A stretch of 64,000 nucleotides of DNA from Sulfitobacter maritimus (lineage in GTDB: Bacteria; Pseudomonadota; Alphaproteobacteria; Rhodobacterales; Rhodobacteraceae), in assembly GCF_013346665.1 (NCBI RefSeq), contig NZ_JABVBB010000034.1:558001-622000 (forward strand). The letters are read 5' to 3'. The notes beneath the pieces are model-generated. The model searched no databases. It was given only the letters and a program-made list of their open reading frames with translations, and was not told where the DNA came from. The position numbers and the translations under genes are program-made. Positions 48,691 through 57,352 of this stretch are shown piece after piece. Each line of letters begins with the position of its first letter. Position 1 is the first letter of the stretch.

Positions 48691-50037
48691 ATGTCATCTT
48701 TCCCCATCAGTCTCGCCACTCCGGTAACCTATCCCCGCACCCCACCGCGTGAGGCTGAGGTGGTGGTGATCGGTGGCGGGGTGATCGGGGTCTGCACCGC
48801 CCTGTTTCTCGCGCAGGCGGGCAAGCAGGTCACGCTGCTCGAAAAAGGCCGCATCGCTGGGGAGCAGTCCAGCCGGAATTGGGGATGGATACGCCAACAG
48901 GGCCGCGACCCGGATGAATTGCCGATCATGATTGAGGCGGCGCGGCTCTGGCGGGAGTTGGCGCCGCAGTTGGACCGCGACATCGGTCTGCATCAGGGCG
49001 GCGTGACATATCTTGCCGAGACCGACGCGAAGTTGCAGCGCTATGCGGACTGGCTGCCCCATGCGCAGGCCCATGGTGTGGACAGCCGTGTGATGGACGC
49101 ACAAGAAACCGCCGCCGCGTTCCCCGGTCTGGCCAAGGGCTACGCGGGCGCGCTGACCACACCGTCTGACATGCGGGCCGAGCCTTGGGCCGCCGTCCCC
49201 GCGCTTGCCGCTTTGGCCACCAAGGCGGGCGTGCGGATCATTGAGAATTGCGCGGTTCGCAAACTCGACCTTGCCGCCGGACGCATCGCCGGCGTGGTGA
49301 CTGAGGCGGGCGCGATCAAATGCTCCGCTGTGGTGTTGGCGGGGGGCGCGTGGTCGGCGTTGTTTCTACGCGCCCATGGGGTGCAACTGCCGCAATTATC
49401 GGTGCGCGAATCCGTTTTGGCGACCAATACCCTGCCCGAAGTACATGCGGGCGCGGCGGTGGATGGGGGGCTGGCCTTCCGCCGCCGCGCGGATGGCGGT
49501 TATACGCTGGCGCCGCAAAACGGGCCGGACCTCTATATCGGGCCAGATGCCTTTCGGGCGCTGCGCCATTATCTGCCTCAACTGCGCGACAATCCTTTTG
49601 GCCAGCGTCTGCGGCTTTCTGCGCCGCGCGGGTTTCCAGACGCTTGGTCCACCCGTCGCAGATGGGCCGCTGACAGTTTCAGCCCTTTTGAGGCGTTGCG
49701 TATTCTTGACCCCGCACCGGACCACCGACAGTTGCGCAAGGCGATCAAACATTTCGCCGCCCGCTACCCTGATTTGCCCCCCGTTACTGCCCGCGCCTCA
49801 TGGGCGGGGATGATCGACGTGATGCCCGATATCGTGCCGGTGGTGGATCATTGTGCGCAGATTCCGGGCCTGACCATCGGCACTGGCATGTCAGGCCATG
49901 GTTTTGGCATCGGGCCGGGCATGGGGAAAATGCTCGCGGCTCTGGTCATGGGCGATAGGCCGGGGCATGATCTGAGCAGATTCCGCGCCGACCGGTTCAG
50001 CGATGGCAGTCCCATCCGCCTTGGCCCGTCGCTCTGA
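48691..50037 (+). CDS. DadA-like FAD-dependent oxidoreductase (DAO family)
   Basis: A 448-residue flavoenzyme. The Rossmann FAD motif VVVIGGGVIGVCTALFLAQAG (about 26-46) is followed by LLEKGRIAGEQSSRNWGWIRQQGRD, typical of amine/amino-acid oxidoreductases of the D-amino acid dehydrogenase group. The C-terminal motif GTGMSGHGFGIGPGMGKML contacts FAD. The likely reaction is oxidative deamination of an amino acid or secondary amine. I start it at the ATG at 48691; a TTG/ATG upstream has no support. It lies between M20 genes. Confidence 0.88.
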   Translation: MSSFPISLATPVTYPRTPPREAEVVVIGGGVIGVCTALFLAQAGKQVTLLEKGRIAGEQSSRNWGWIRQQGRDPDELPIMIEAARLWRELAPQLDRDIGLHQGGVTYLAETDAKLQRYADWLPHAQAHGVDSRVMDAQETAAAFPGLAKGYAGALTTPSDMRAEPWAAVPALAALATKAGVRIIENCAVRKLDLAAGRIAGVVTEAGAIKCSAVVLAGGAWSALFLRAHGVQLPQLSVRESVLATNTLPEVHAGAAVDGGLAFRRRADGGYTLAPQNGPDLYIGPDAFRALRHYLPQLRDNPFGQRLRLSAPRGFPDAWSTRRRWAADSFSPFEALRILDPAPDHRQLRKAIKHFAARYPDLPPVTARASWAGMIDVMPDIVPVVDHCAQIPGLTIGTGMSGHGFGIGPGMGKMLAALVMGDRPGHDLSRFRADRFSDGSPIRLGPSL

Positions 50038-50062
50038 GCGTATTTCACCGAAGGATGTCACC

Positions 50063-51229
50063 ATGCCAATCAAGAACCGTTTTGCTGAGATACATGCCGA
50101 GATCACCGCTTGGCGGCGTCATTTGCACCAACACCCGGAGTTGATGTTCGACCTGCCGGAAACCTCGAAATTCGTGGCCGACAAACTGCGCAGCTTTGGC
50201 ATCACCGACATCACCACCGGCATCGCGCAGACTGGCGTGGTGGCGGTGATCGAAGGGCAGAGCAACAACTCTGGCCGCACCATCGGCCTGCGCGCCGACA
50301 TGGACGCCTTGCCGATCCATGAGGCGACGGGGCTGCCCCACGCCTCCAAAACGCCGGGCAAGATGCATGTCTGCGGCCATGATGGCCATACGGCGATGCT
50401 GCTCGGCGCGGCGCAATATCTGGCCGAGACGCGCAATTTCGATGGCCGTGTGGTGTTGATCTTTCAGCCCGCCGAAGAAGGTGGCGGCGGCGGCAATGTC
50501 ATGGTCGAAGAAGGGCTAATGGACCGTTGGGGCATCGATGAGGTTTACGGGATGCACAATATGCCCGGCCTGCCCACCGGACAATTCGCCATCCGCGAAG
50601 GTGCGCTTTTGGCGGCGGCGGATGAGTTCACCATCACGCTTACCGGTCAGGGCGGTCATGCCGCCGCCCCGCATGAGGCGATTGATACCAATCTTGCCGC
50701 GGCCCATGTGTTGATCGCGCTGCAATCCATCGCCAGCCGCAACACCGATCCGCTGAAACAGGTCGTCGTCTCCGTCTGCACCCTGCGCAGCGATACGGAG
50801 AGCCATAACGTTTTGCCGCATCAGGTCCTCTTGCGCGGCACCGTGCGCACGCTGGCACCCGAGGTGCGCGATCTGGCCGAGCGGCGTTTGCACGACCTCA
50901 CCCGCCTGACCGCCGAGGCGCATCAATGCAGCGCCGAGATCGACTACCAACGCGGCTATCCTGTCACAAGCAACCACGCCGAGCAGACCCGCTTTGCCGC
51001 TGATGCAGCGGATCAGATCACCCCCGGCACGATCCGCGACACGCCGCCCATCATGGCAGGCGAGGATTTCTCCTACATGCTGAACGCGCGACCGGGGGCC
51101 TATATTATGATCGGCAATGGTGAGGGGGCGACCGTGCATCACCCGGAGTATGACTTTGACGACGCGGCGATCCCGGCGGGCTGTTCGTGGTTCGCGCAGG
51201 TGGTTGAGGACCGGCTGGCAAGGGCGTAA
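50063..51229 (+). CDS. M20 amidohydrolase (HipO/AbgB-like), copy 1
   Basis: A 388-residue M20D metallohydrolase. Motifs: GLRADMDALPIHE (about 75-87), the metal Cys-His set in VCGHDGHTAMLLGAAQ (about 102-117), the catalytic Glu pair in QPAEEGGGG, GHAAAPHEAID in the lid domain, and VHHPEYDFDD at the C-terminus. Such enzymes hydrolyse N-acyl amino acids (hippurate, indole-3-acetyl amino acids, N-acetyl amino acids). AAGGATG before the ATG at 50063 supports this start. It is followed 65 nt later by a close paralog. Confidence 0.93.
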   Translation: MPIKNRFAEIHAEITAWRRHLHQHPELMFDLPETSKFVADKLRSFGITDITTGIAQTGVVAVIEGQSNNSGRTIGLRADMDALPIHEATGLPHASKTPGKMHVCGHDGHTAMLLGAAQYLAETRNFDGRVVLIFQPAEEGGGGGNVMVEEGLMDRWGIDEVYGMHNMPGLPTGQFAIREGALLAAADEFTITLTGQGGHAAAPHEAIDTNLAAAHVLIALQSIASRNTDPLKQVVVSVCTLRSDTESHNVLPHQVLLRGTVRTLAPEVRDLAERRLHDLTRLTAEAHQCSAEIDYQRGYPVTSNHAEQTRFAADAADQITPGTIRDTPPIMAGEDFSYMLNARPGAYIMIGNGEGATVHHPEYDFDDAAIPAGCSWFAQVVEDRLARA

Positions 51230-51294
51230 GCAGGTGGCAGATAAATGCGCCTGCCTGCCTGTCAGCGCGAAAACCCAACCCGGAGGACCCCCGA

Positions 51295-52458
51295 ATGGCC
51301 GTCAAGAACCGCTTTGCCGAACTGCATGATGACATCACCGCATGGCGACGTGACCTGCACGAGAACCCCGAAATCCTGTTCGAGACGCACCGCACGTCTG
51401 GCATCGTAGCGGAAAAGCTCCGCGCCTTTGGCTGTGACGAAGTGGTCGAAGGCATTGGCCGCACCGGCGTTGTGGGTGTGATCAAAGGTAAATCGACCGC
51501 CTCTGGCAAAGTTGTGGGCCTCCGCGCCGATATGGATGCGCTGCCGATCCATGAGCAAACCGGGCTGGACTATGCGTCAAAGACAGACGGCGCGATGCAT
51601 GCCTGCGGCCATGACGGCCACACCGCCATGCTGCTGGGGGCCGCGCAATATCTGGCGGAGACGCGTAACTTCGACGGTACCGTTGTCGTGATCTTCCAGC
51701 CCGCCGAAGAAGGCGGCGGCGGCGGTCGCGAAATGTGCGAAGACGGTATGATGGACCGTTGGGGCATTCAGGAAGTCTATGGCATGCACAACTGGCCCGG
51801 CATGCCGACAGGTTCCTTTGGCATCCGCGCGGGTTCTTTCTTTGCCGCGACGGATCAGTTCGACATCACCTTCGAGGGGAGCGGTGGCCATGCCGCGAAA
51901 CCGCATGAGACGGTCGACACCACTGTAATGTCGGCTCAGGCTGTGCTGGCGCTGCAAACCATCACTTCGCGCAATGCCGATCCGGTTGAACAAATCGTGG
52001 TGTCGGTGACCTCTTTCGAGACGTCTTCAAAAGCCTTTAACGTGATCCCGCAGAAGGTGCAGATCAAAGGCACCGTGCGTACCCTGTCCGCCGAGATGCG
52101 CGAGCTGGCCGAAAAGCGCATCAATGAGATCTGCAACGGCATTGCCACGACCTTTGGCGGCACGGCCGATGTGACCTACCACCGGGGCTATCCGGTCATG
52201 GTGAACCACGATGCGCAGACCGAATTTGCCGCCGATGTGGCGCGGTCTGTTTCCGGTGACTGTGTGGAAGCGCCGCTGATCATGGGGGGCGAAGATTTCG
52301 CCTTCATGCTGGAGGAGCGCCCCGGTGCCTATATCCTCGTGGGCAACGGCGACACAGCAGCGGTGCATCACCCGGAGTATAACTTTAACGATGAGGCGAT
52401 CCCGGCAGGGTGCAGCTGGTGGGCGGGCATTGTTGAGCAGCGTATGCCAGCGGCCTGA
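51295..52458 (+). CDS. M20 amidohydrolase (HipO/AbgB-like), copy 2
   Basis: A 387-residue paralog of the preceding enzyme, collinear over the whole length: the same ACGHDGHTAMLLGAAQYLAE metal motif, QPAEEGGGGG and VHHPEYNFNDEAIPAGCSW. Differences concentrate in the lid domain (GSGGHAAKPHETVDTTVMSA versus GQGGHAAAPHEAIDTNLAAA), which suggests altered acyl or side-chain specificity. AACCCGGAGG lies shortly before the ATG. A perfect terminator hairpin follows the gene. Confidence 0.94.
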   Translation: MAVKNRFAELHDDITAWRRDLHENPEILFETHRTSGIVAEKLRAFGCDEVVEGIGRTGVVGVIKGKSTASGKVVGLRADMDALPIHEQTGLDYASKTDGAMHACGHDGHTAMLLGAAQYLAETRNFDGTVVVIFQPAEEGGGGGREMCEDGMMDRWGIQEVYGMHNWPGMPTGSFGIRAGSFFAATDQFDITFEGSGGHAAKPHETVDTTVMSAQAVLALQTITSRNADPVEQIVVSVTSFETSSKAFNVIPQKVQIKGTVRTLSAEMRELAEKRINEICNGIATTFGGTADVTYHRGYPVMVNHDAQTEFAADVARSVSGDCVEAPLIMGGEDFAFMLEERPGAYILVGNGDTAAVHHPEYNFNDEAIPAGCSWWAGIVEQRMPAA

Positions 52459-52478
52459 TCGATAGGGTAAAGACAATG

Positions 52479-52508
52479 AAACGCGCCTCCGCTCCGGAGG
52501 CGCGTTTT
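52479..52508 (+). terminator. Terminator after the M20 operon
   Basis: A perfect 12-bp stem AAACGCGCCTCC / GGAGGCGCGTTT with a 5-nt loop (52491-52495) and trailing T. It should also stop minus-strand transcripts from the glycosyltransferase side. Confidence 0.92.
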
Positions 52509-52516
52509 GCGTTGGC

Positions 52517-52684
52517 TTAGCCGCGCTGCGAGAGTTCGCGGTACACCGCATTAATTCCATCAGCCTCCGTCCGCGCACTAAAACGGCGCTCTGCCAAATC
52601 GCGCGCAGCCTGTGCCAGATCGGTTTGCTCTGTACGGTCGAGCGGGGCAATTACCGCCTGCGCCGCCTCGGGTGCGTTTTGGGT
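52517..52684 (-). pseudogene. Decayed duplicate of the glycosyltransferase 3' end
   Basis: On the minus strand this segment encodes a near copy of the C-terminal ~53 residues of the adjacent glycosyltransferase, from QNAPEAA through ERRFSARTEADG to VYRELSQRG and a stop. The genuine copy reads EHRFSARAEADG and VYRELWQRG. The copy is out of frame with the upstream gene, which stops at 52689, and has no start of its own. It is a fragment left by a tandem duplication of about 172 bp, diverged at many positions. Confidence 0.85.
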
Positions 52685-52688
52685 AGGC

Positions 52689-53732
52689 TTAGCCGCGCTG
52701 CCAGAGTTCGCGGTACACCGCATCGATCCCATCGGCCTCGGCCCGCGCACTGAAGCGGTGCTCTGCCAGATCACGCGCAGATTGTGCCAGATCGGTTCGC
52801 TCTGCACGGTCGAGCAGGGCCATCGCGGCCTCTGCCGCCGCCTCGGGCGCGTTTTGCGGTACCACCTGACCCACGCGGCCTTGGTCGGAGAAGGCTTTGT
52901 AATAGCCCGCGTCGCTGCCCACGAATGGCACGCCAGAGGCCAACCCCTCAAGCGGCACCATCCCGTAGCCCTCGTAGCGCGGAAGTTGCACGACAAGCGA
53001 CAAGGCCCGCATCAAGCGGGGCAGGTCGGTGGCAGGATATTCCCCCACGAAAAGCAGCCGATCCGCCAGCCCTGCGGCTGCGACCTGCGCTTTCAGCTTG
53101 GCCAGAAAGGCGTCATGTTTGCCCCCCGCACGGCCAACGACCAGAGCCACAGCACCGGGGCGTTGCGGCAACAGACGCAGCATCGCCTCGACAAAAAGAT
53201 CGGTGCCTTTTTCGGGCCGGATGCGCCCCACCGTCGCGATGCCATGGGTGCCGCCAAAACCCAGTTGCGCCCATGCCGCCGCGCGGTTCGTGGCGGGGGT
53301 AAAGAGATCCGTATCGACCCCATGCGGCACCACGGCACGCACATGCGGTACGAATTCCGCCGCCCGCTCTGTCGTGGCGATCACCGCGTCCATCTGCCGG
53401 ATCAGCCAGCGCGGATAGGCCGAATGCAGCCTTTGCGCGGCGGAGGTAAATACAATCTTAATGGGCGCCCGCCGTATATCGCGCAGCCAAATCGCGCTGC
53501 GCATCTCCGGGTTGCGGCGCACATGCCAGATGGCGAAGGGTCGGTCTTGGGGCGGATGGTTGCGGGTGACCTTGGCTGCTGCAGCGCGGGTCAGGGGCAT
53601 CGGGCATCCGGGCAGTGGGTGGCCGACCAAAGCCAGATCATACCGCGTGTTCTGCTGACGGATCACATTGGCTGCTGTCGCTGATACGCCGGTGAAATTG
53701 GGGTTAAAGTTGGTGACGTAAAGTTCAGGCAT
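52689..53732 (-). CDS. Glycosyltransferase family 4-like protein, probable LPS/envelope glycosyltransferase
   Basis: A 347-residue GT-B fold transferase. After the N-terminal domain comes the donor-site region: ATVGRIRPEKGTDLFVEAM (about 170-188), LLFVGEYPATDLPRLMRALSLVVQLPRYEGYGMVPLEGLASGVPFVGSD, with the E-x7-E motif in EGYGMVPLE. The start overlaps the 3' end of waaA by 8 nt, so it is probably translated together with the Kdo transferase and may act on the LPS core. The donor sugar is unknown. Confidence 0.85.
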   Translation of the reverse strand: MPELYVTNFNPNFTGVSATAANVIRQQNTRYDLALVGHPLPGCPMPLTRAAAAKVTRNHPPQDRPFAIWHVRRNPEMRSAIWLRDIRRAPIKIVFTSAAQRLHSAYPRWLIRQMDAVIATTERAAEFVPHVRAVVPHGVDTDLFTPATNRAAAWAQLGFGGTHGIATVGRIRPEKGTDLFVEAMLRLLPQRPGAVALVVGRAGGKHDAFLAKLKAQVAAAGLADRLLFVGEYPATDLPRLMRALSLVVQLPRYEGYGMVPLEGLASGVPFVGSDAGYYKAFSDQGRVGQVVPQNAPEAAAEAAMALLDRAERTDLAQSARDLAEHRFSARAEADGIDAVYRELWQRG

Positions 53733-55020
53733 CGCTTGACGCCCTGTCCAACCGCAGTGCTGTGATCAGCCGTTCGGCAATCCCATCAAGCTTGTCCGTC
53801 TGCGCCTCGGCAAAGGCTTTGGCTGCAGTGACACCTTTGACGCGGGCGATATCATTGCTGAGCAGGTCTGCCACGCGCTCGGCCAAATCCTGCGTTCCCG
53901 CCACCAGCCGCGCAGCGCCCGCAGCCTCCATCTCGGCATAGGTCTCGGCAAAATTGGCAATATGCGTGCCCGACAGAACAAACGCGCCAGCCTGTGCGAC
54001 TTCATAAGGATTGTGACCGCCGATCGGATGCAACGAACCGCCCAGAAAGACAACATCGCTTAGCGCATACCACGTGCCAAGCTCACCCATCGTATCGGCC
54101 AGAAAGACCTCCTCGCCGGGCATGTCCCCGCGTGTACGGCGGGTGAAATTGAAGCCTGCCTTGCCGATTAACTCAGCCACTTCGTCACCGCGTTCCGGAT
54201 GACGGGGGGCGAGGATCAGACACAGATCGGGGAACCGCGCGATTAGATCCCGGTGCGCGTCCAATACCGACTTTTCTTCGCCGGGATGGGTCGAGGAGGC
54301 CACCCAGACCGGATGGTGGCCAAGGGCGGCGCGGGATTCAAAAAGCGCGTCTTCGTCCTGCGGCAGCGGGCCAGCCATCGATTTCAGATTGATCCCCCGC
54401 GCAACCCGCTCGGCAGGGGCGTTGACCTCAACCATCGCTTTGGCCATCGCGTCATTCTGGGTCAGGATCAGATCGAAAACACCGAAAAGATAGCGCGCCA
54501 GAACCGGCTGCTTTTGCCAACGCGCGATGGAGCGTTGCGACAGGCGTGCATTGATCAGCGCCATCGGCACACCGCGCTCATGGGTCCGGCGTAGCATCTG
54601 GGGCCACAATTCGCTTTCCACAAACAACGCCGCATCCGGGCGCCAGTGGTTGAGGAAACGCTTCAAAGGACCAGGGGCGTCAAGCGTGGCGAACTGATGC
54701 CGGGTGCGGGGCGGCAGGCGTTGGCCAACCAACCGCGCTGAGGTCGCGGTGCCTGAGGTGATCAGGAAATGCGCATCGGGCAGGGCGCGGCCCATCCGGT
54801 CAATCAACGCCAAAACCGACAGGCTTTCACCGACTGAGGCTGCATGAAACCAGATCAAGCGGCCTTCGGGGCGGGGGCTGCTGGCATGACCGAGCTTCTC
54901 ATGAGCGCGGTGAACCTCAACCCCGGCGCGGCGCAGTTTGGCCACGGACTGCCGCGCCGCAAAGGGCAGGATCGCGGCGCTGGCGGCGACCCAAGCATGA
55001 TAGAGAAACGGTGCGGCCAC
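53725..55020 (-). CDS. waaA: WaaA (KdtA), Kdo transferase
   Basis: Inner-membrane-associated GT-B enzyme that adds Kdo to the lipid A precursor. The 431 residues include the conserved IWFHAASVGESLSVLALI (about 55-72, with the catalytic Glu), VESELWPQMLRRTHERG, ASSTHPGEEKSVLDAH (Kdo/CMP region) and FLGGSLHPIGGHNPYE near the C-terminus. An N-terminal hydrophobic stretch anchors it. It precedes and overlaps the glycosyltransferase gene, and lies 4 nt downstream of moaA. Confidence 0.96.
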   Translation of the reverse strand: MAAPFLYHAWVAASAAILPFAARQSVAKLRRAGVEVHRAHEKLGHASSPRPEGRLIWFHAASVGESLSVLALIDRMGRALPDAHFLITSGTATSARLVGQRLPPRTRHQFATLDAPGPLKRFLNHWRPDAALFVESELWPQMLRRTHERGVPMALINARLSQRSIARWQKQPVLARYLFGVFDLILTQNDAMAKAMVEVNAPAERVARGINLKSMAGPLPQDEDALFESRAALGHHPVWVASSTHPGEEKSVLDAHRDLIARFPDLCLILAPRHPERGDEVAELIGKAGFNFTRRTRGDMPGEEVFLADTMGELGTWYALSDVVFLGGSLHPIGGHNPYEVAQAGAFVLSGTHIANFAETYAEMEAAGAARLVAGTQDLAERVADLLSNDIARVKGVTAAKAFAEAQTDKLDGIAERLITALRLDRASSDA

Positions 55021-55024
55021 GCCC

Positions 55025-56032
55025 TCAGCCGCCAGTATGGCTCATGTGGCGGGGCATTTGCCCATCGACGCGCTGGCGCGAGTAGTCAAAGTCATGCCCC
55101 TTTGGCTTGCGGTCAATCGCCGCCCGGATCGCCGCTTGCAGCGGTTGGTCGTTGTCGGGGTAATCGCGCAGAGGCGCACGCAGATCAGCCACGTCCTCTT
55201 GGCCCAGACACATGTAGATTTCCCCGGTGCAGGTAATCCGCACCCGGTTGCAGCTTTCGCAGAAGTTATGGCTCAGCGGCGTGATGAAACCGATTTTCTG
55301 GCCGGTCTCTTCCAGCCGCACATAGCGTGCCGGGCCGCCGGTGCGTTCGGCCAGATCGGTGACGGTGTAGTGTTCCGCATAGCGGGCGCGGACGTCGTTG
55401 AGGGACCAGTATTGGCCAAAGCGGTCCTCATTGCCCAGATCGCCCATTGGCATGACCTCAATCCACGTCAGATCAATACCACGCTCTGCGCACCATTCGG
55501 TGATATAGGGCAGTTCCGGCTCGTTAAAGCCTTTGAGCGCCACCGCGTTGATCTTGACCTTAAGCCCGGCCCGTTGCGCTGCGTCAATGCCGCGCAAGAC
55601 CTGCGGCAGACGGCCCCAGCGGGTGATGGCGGCGAATTTCTCTTCGTCGAGAGTATCGAGCGAAACATTCACCCGGCGCACGCCCGCGGCATAGAGATCA
55701 TCCGCGAAACGCTCCAACTGGCTGCCGTTTGTGGTCAGCGTCAGTTCCTTCAACGCACCACGATCAAGATGCCGTTTCATCCCATCGAAAAACGTCATGA
55801 TCCCGCGCCGCACCAAAGGCTCACCCCCGGTGATGCGCAGCTTTTCGACGCCCAGATCGATGAAGTTGCTGCACAGGCGGTCCAACTCTTCCAGCGTCAG
55901 CAATTCCTTCTTGGGCAGGAAGGTCATGTTCTCAGACATGCAATAGACGCAGCGAAAATCGCAGCGGTCCGTGACGGAGACGCGCAGATAGGTGATCGCA
56001 CGCATGAAAGGGTCAATAAGAGGAGCAGTCAT
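55025..56032 (-). CDS. moaA: MoaA, GTP 3',8-cyclase (molybdenum cofactor synthesis)
   Basis: Radical-SAM enzyme that makes the first intermediate of molybdopterin from GTP. The 335 residues carry the N-terminal cluster motif CDFRCVYC (about 24-31), the SAM-binding [12 protein letters not shown], the C-terminal cluster Cys in [14 protein letters not shown], and the GG pair at the C-terminus that is needed for activity. No other moa gene is in the window. waaA lies 4 nt downstream, so moaA and waaA may share a transcript. Confidence 0.97.
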   Translation of the reverse strand: MTAPLIDPFMRAITYLRVSVTDRCDFRCVYCMSENMTFLPKKELLTLEELDRLCSNFIDLGVEKLRITGGEPLVRRGIMTFFDGMKRHLDRGALKELTLTTNGSQLERFADDLYAAGVRRVNVSLDTLDEEKFAAITRWGRLPQVLRGIDAAQRAGLKVKINAVALKGFNEPELPYITEWCAERGIDLTWIEVMPMGDLGNEDRFGQYWSLNDVRARYAEHYTVTDLAERTGGPARYVRLEETGQKIGFITPLSHNFCESCNRVRITCTGEIYMCLGQEDVADLRAPLRDYPDNDQPLQAAIRAAIDRKPKGHDFDYSRQRVDGQMPRHMSHTGG

Positions 56033-56117
56033 ACCTCATAGGTAATGATCCGCCATGGCCGGGGCAAGCAGCATTTGGGCGATTGATAAGGGCAAGGGGC
56101 GCAGCTAGGCTAAGGGC

Positions 56118-56624
56118 ATGACACGCATGATATTCCCGCTATTCGCCGCTGCCGCCCTATCGGGCTGTGCAAGTCTTTCTGACAGTTTGGGCTTGGAAAG
56201 GGGGGCGACTAAACCGGCAGCCGCGCCTGCGCCTTCTGAGGCCGCCGCGCCTACTCCCTCCGCGCAAACCAGCGCCGCACCGGAACTGACGTCGGGTGCC
56301 AATACCGCCGAAAGCCTAGACACCACCACTGCCGAAGAGCGCGAAGCGGCCACGAAAGCCCCCGCAGCTGCGGGAACGGTGCTTGGGGAGACCGTAGTGA
56401 GCCTTGGCAGCGCCACGGAGCCGGGGTTGTGGTTAAAGACGCCCTTGGTTGATCGCGAGCAGCCGGGGCGGGTGACCAATCCGGCAACGGGAAAATCCGC
56501 GGCGGTAACGCTTATCCCGATTGAGGGCCCCCCAACAGCGGGCAGCCGGATGTCACTGCCCGCGCTGCGGCTGATCGGCGCATCGCTGACCGATCTCACC
56601 CCAGTAGAGGTAGCGGCTGGCTAG
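56118..56624 (+). CDS. Predicted lipoprotein of unknown function
   Basis: A 168-residue protein with a lipoprotein signal MTRMIFPLFAAAALSGC (lipobox LSGC, Cys17). A low-complexity A/P/T/S stretch (about 30-85) is followed by a conserved-looking C-terminal part: GETVVSLGSATEPGLWLKTPLV, then PGRVTNPATGKSAAVTLIPIEG. That region may be a small folded domain exposed to the periplasm. No family is recognised with certainty. Divergent from moaA. Confidence 0.7.
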   Translation: MTRMIFPLFAAAALSGCASLSDSLGLERGATKPAAAPAPSEAAAPTPSAQTSAAPELTSGANTAESLDTTTAEEREAATKAPAAAGTVLGETVVSLGSATEPGLWLKTPLVDREQPGRVTNPATGKSAAVTLIPIEGPPTAGSRMSLPALRLIGASLTDLTPVEVAAG

Positions 56625-56656
56625 GCTTCTCGCGAGGTCCCTAACCACACGGAGCC

Positions 56657-57352
56657 TTACTGCCCTTCAGCTTTCTTAAGCAGCCGCAAGGCTTCCTTGA
56701 CCGCGAAAGGCTTCATCGCCTCGCCGTGAGCAGCGATAAAGGCGCGGGTGCGGTCAGGGTCGTGTTTCGACAGATCGCGCAACCAAGAGCCAATGGCTTT
56801 CTGAATGAACCAGCGATGATCCGGCACCAATGTCGCAGCCCATCCCAAAATCCGGTCGCGGTTGGCCAGTTCTTCGGGCTTGGGATGGTTCTGCTTGGTC
56901 CACGGTAGGGTGGAGACCAATGCCGCACGACGGCTCCATAGGTGATCCGAAGCGATCCAAGTCTCAACCTCATCCAAACGGGCGGGGTCTGCGATCAGGC
57001 GTTTCTGCGCGGCCATGCTGGCGTGATCGGCAATCGCCCAACTGTCGAAGTCCGGCGTCCAACTGGCGATAAGCGCCCAAGCCGCGCTGTCATTCGGGCG
57101 GAGGCGGGCTTGGGTTAATAATTTGGCCGCGGCGAGCCGCGCTTCGAAGATGTCCGACTGCCAAAGCGCATCCGCCAGCGCCACGCGGCCCGGCACGTCC
57201 AACGCCTCGCGCCAGTCTTGTGCCATGCTGTTGATCTGCGGATTGGTCAGGCCAAGGTAGATGCGGTCCGCCTTGTGGTAGCGGCGCATCTCCTCGGCCC
57301 GCGCCGGGTTGGCATTAGCTTGCAGCGCGGCGATCGCGTCTTCGGGGCTCAC
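56657..57352 (-). CDS. DNA alkylation repair (AlkD-like) HEAT-repeat protein
   Basis: A 231-residue all-helical protein of the AlkD-like group: EEMRRYHKADRIYLGLTNPQIN near the start, DIFEARLAAAKLL, SWTPDFDSWAIADHASM, LWSRRAALVSTL, HRWFIQKAIGSWLRDLSKHD. AlkD members bind DNA with HEAT-like repeats and excise alkylated bases. I start it at the GTG at 57352, which overlaps the glmS stop (GTGA at 57349-57352); the longer frame in this direction has no conserved sequence. Coupling to glmS is unexpected. Confidence 0.85.
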   Translation of the reverse strand: MSPEDAIAALQANANPARAEEMRRYHKADRIYLGLTNPQINSMAQDWREALDVPGRVALADALWQSDIFEARLAAAKLLTQARLRPNDSAAWALIASWTPDFDSWAIADHASMAAQKRLIADPARLDEVETWIASDHLWSRRAALVSTLPWTKQNHPKPEELANRDRILGWAATLVPDHRWFIQKAIGSWLRDLSKHDPDRTRAFIAAHGEAMKPFAVKEALRLLKKAEGQ

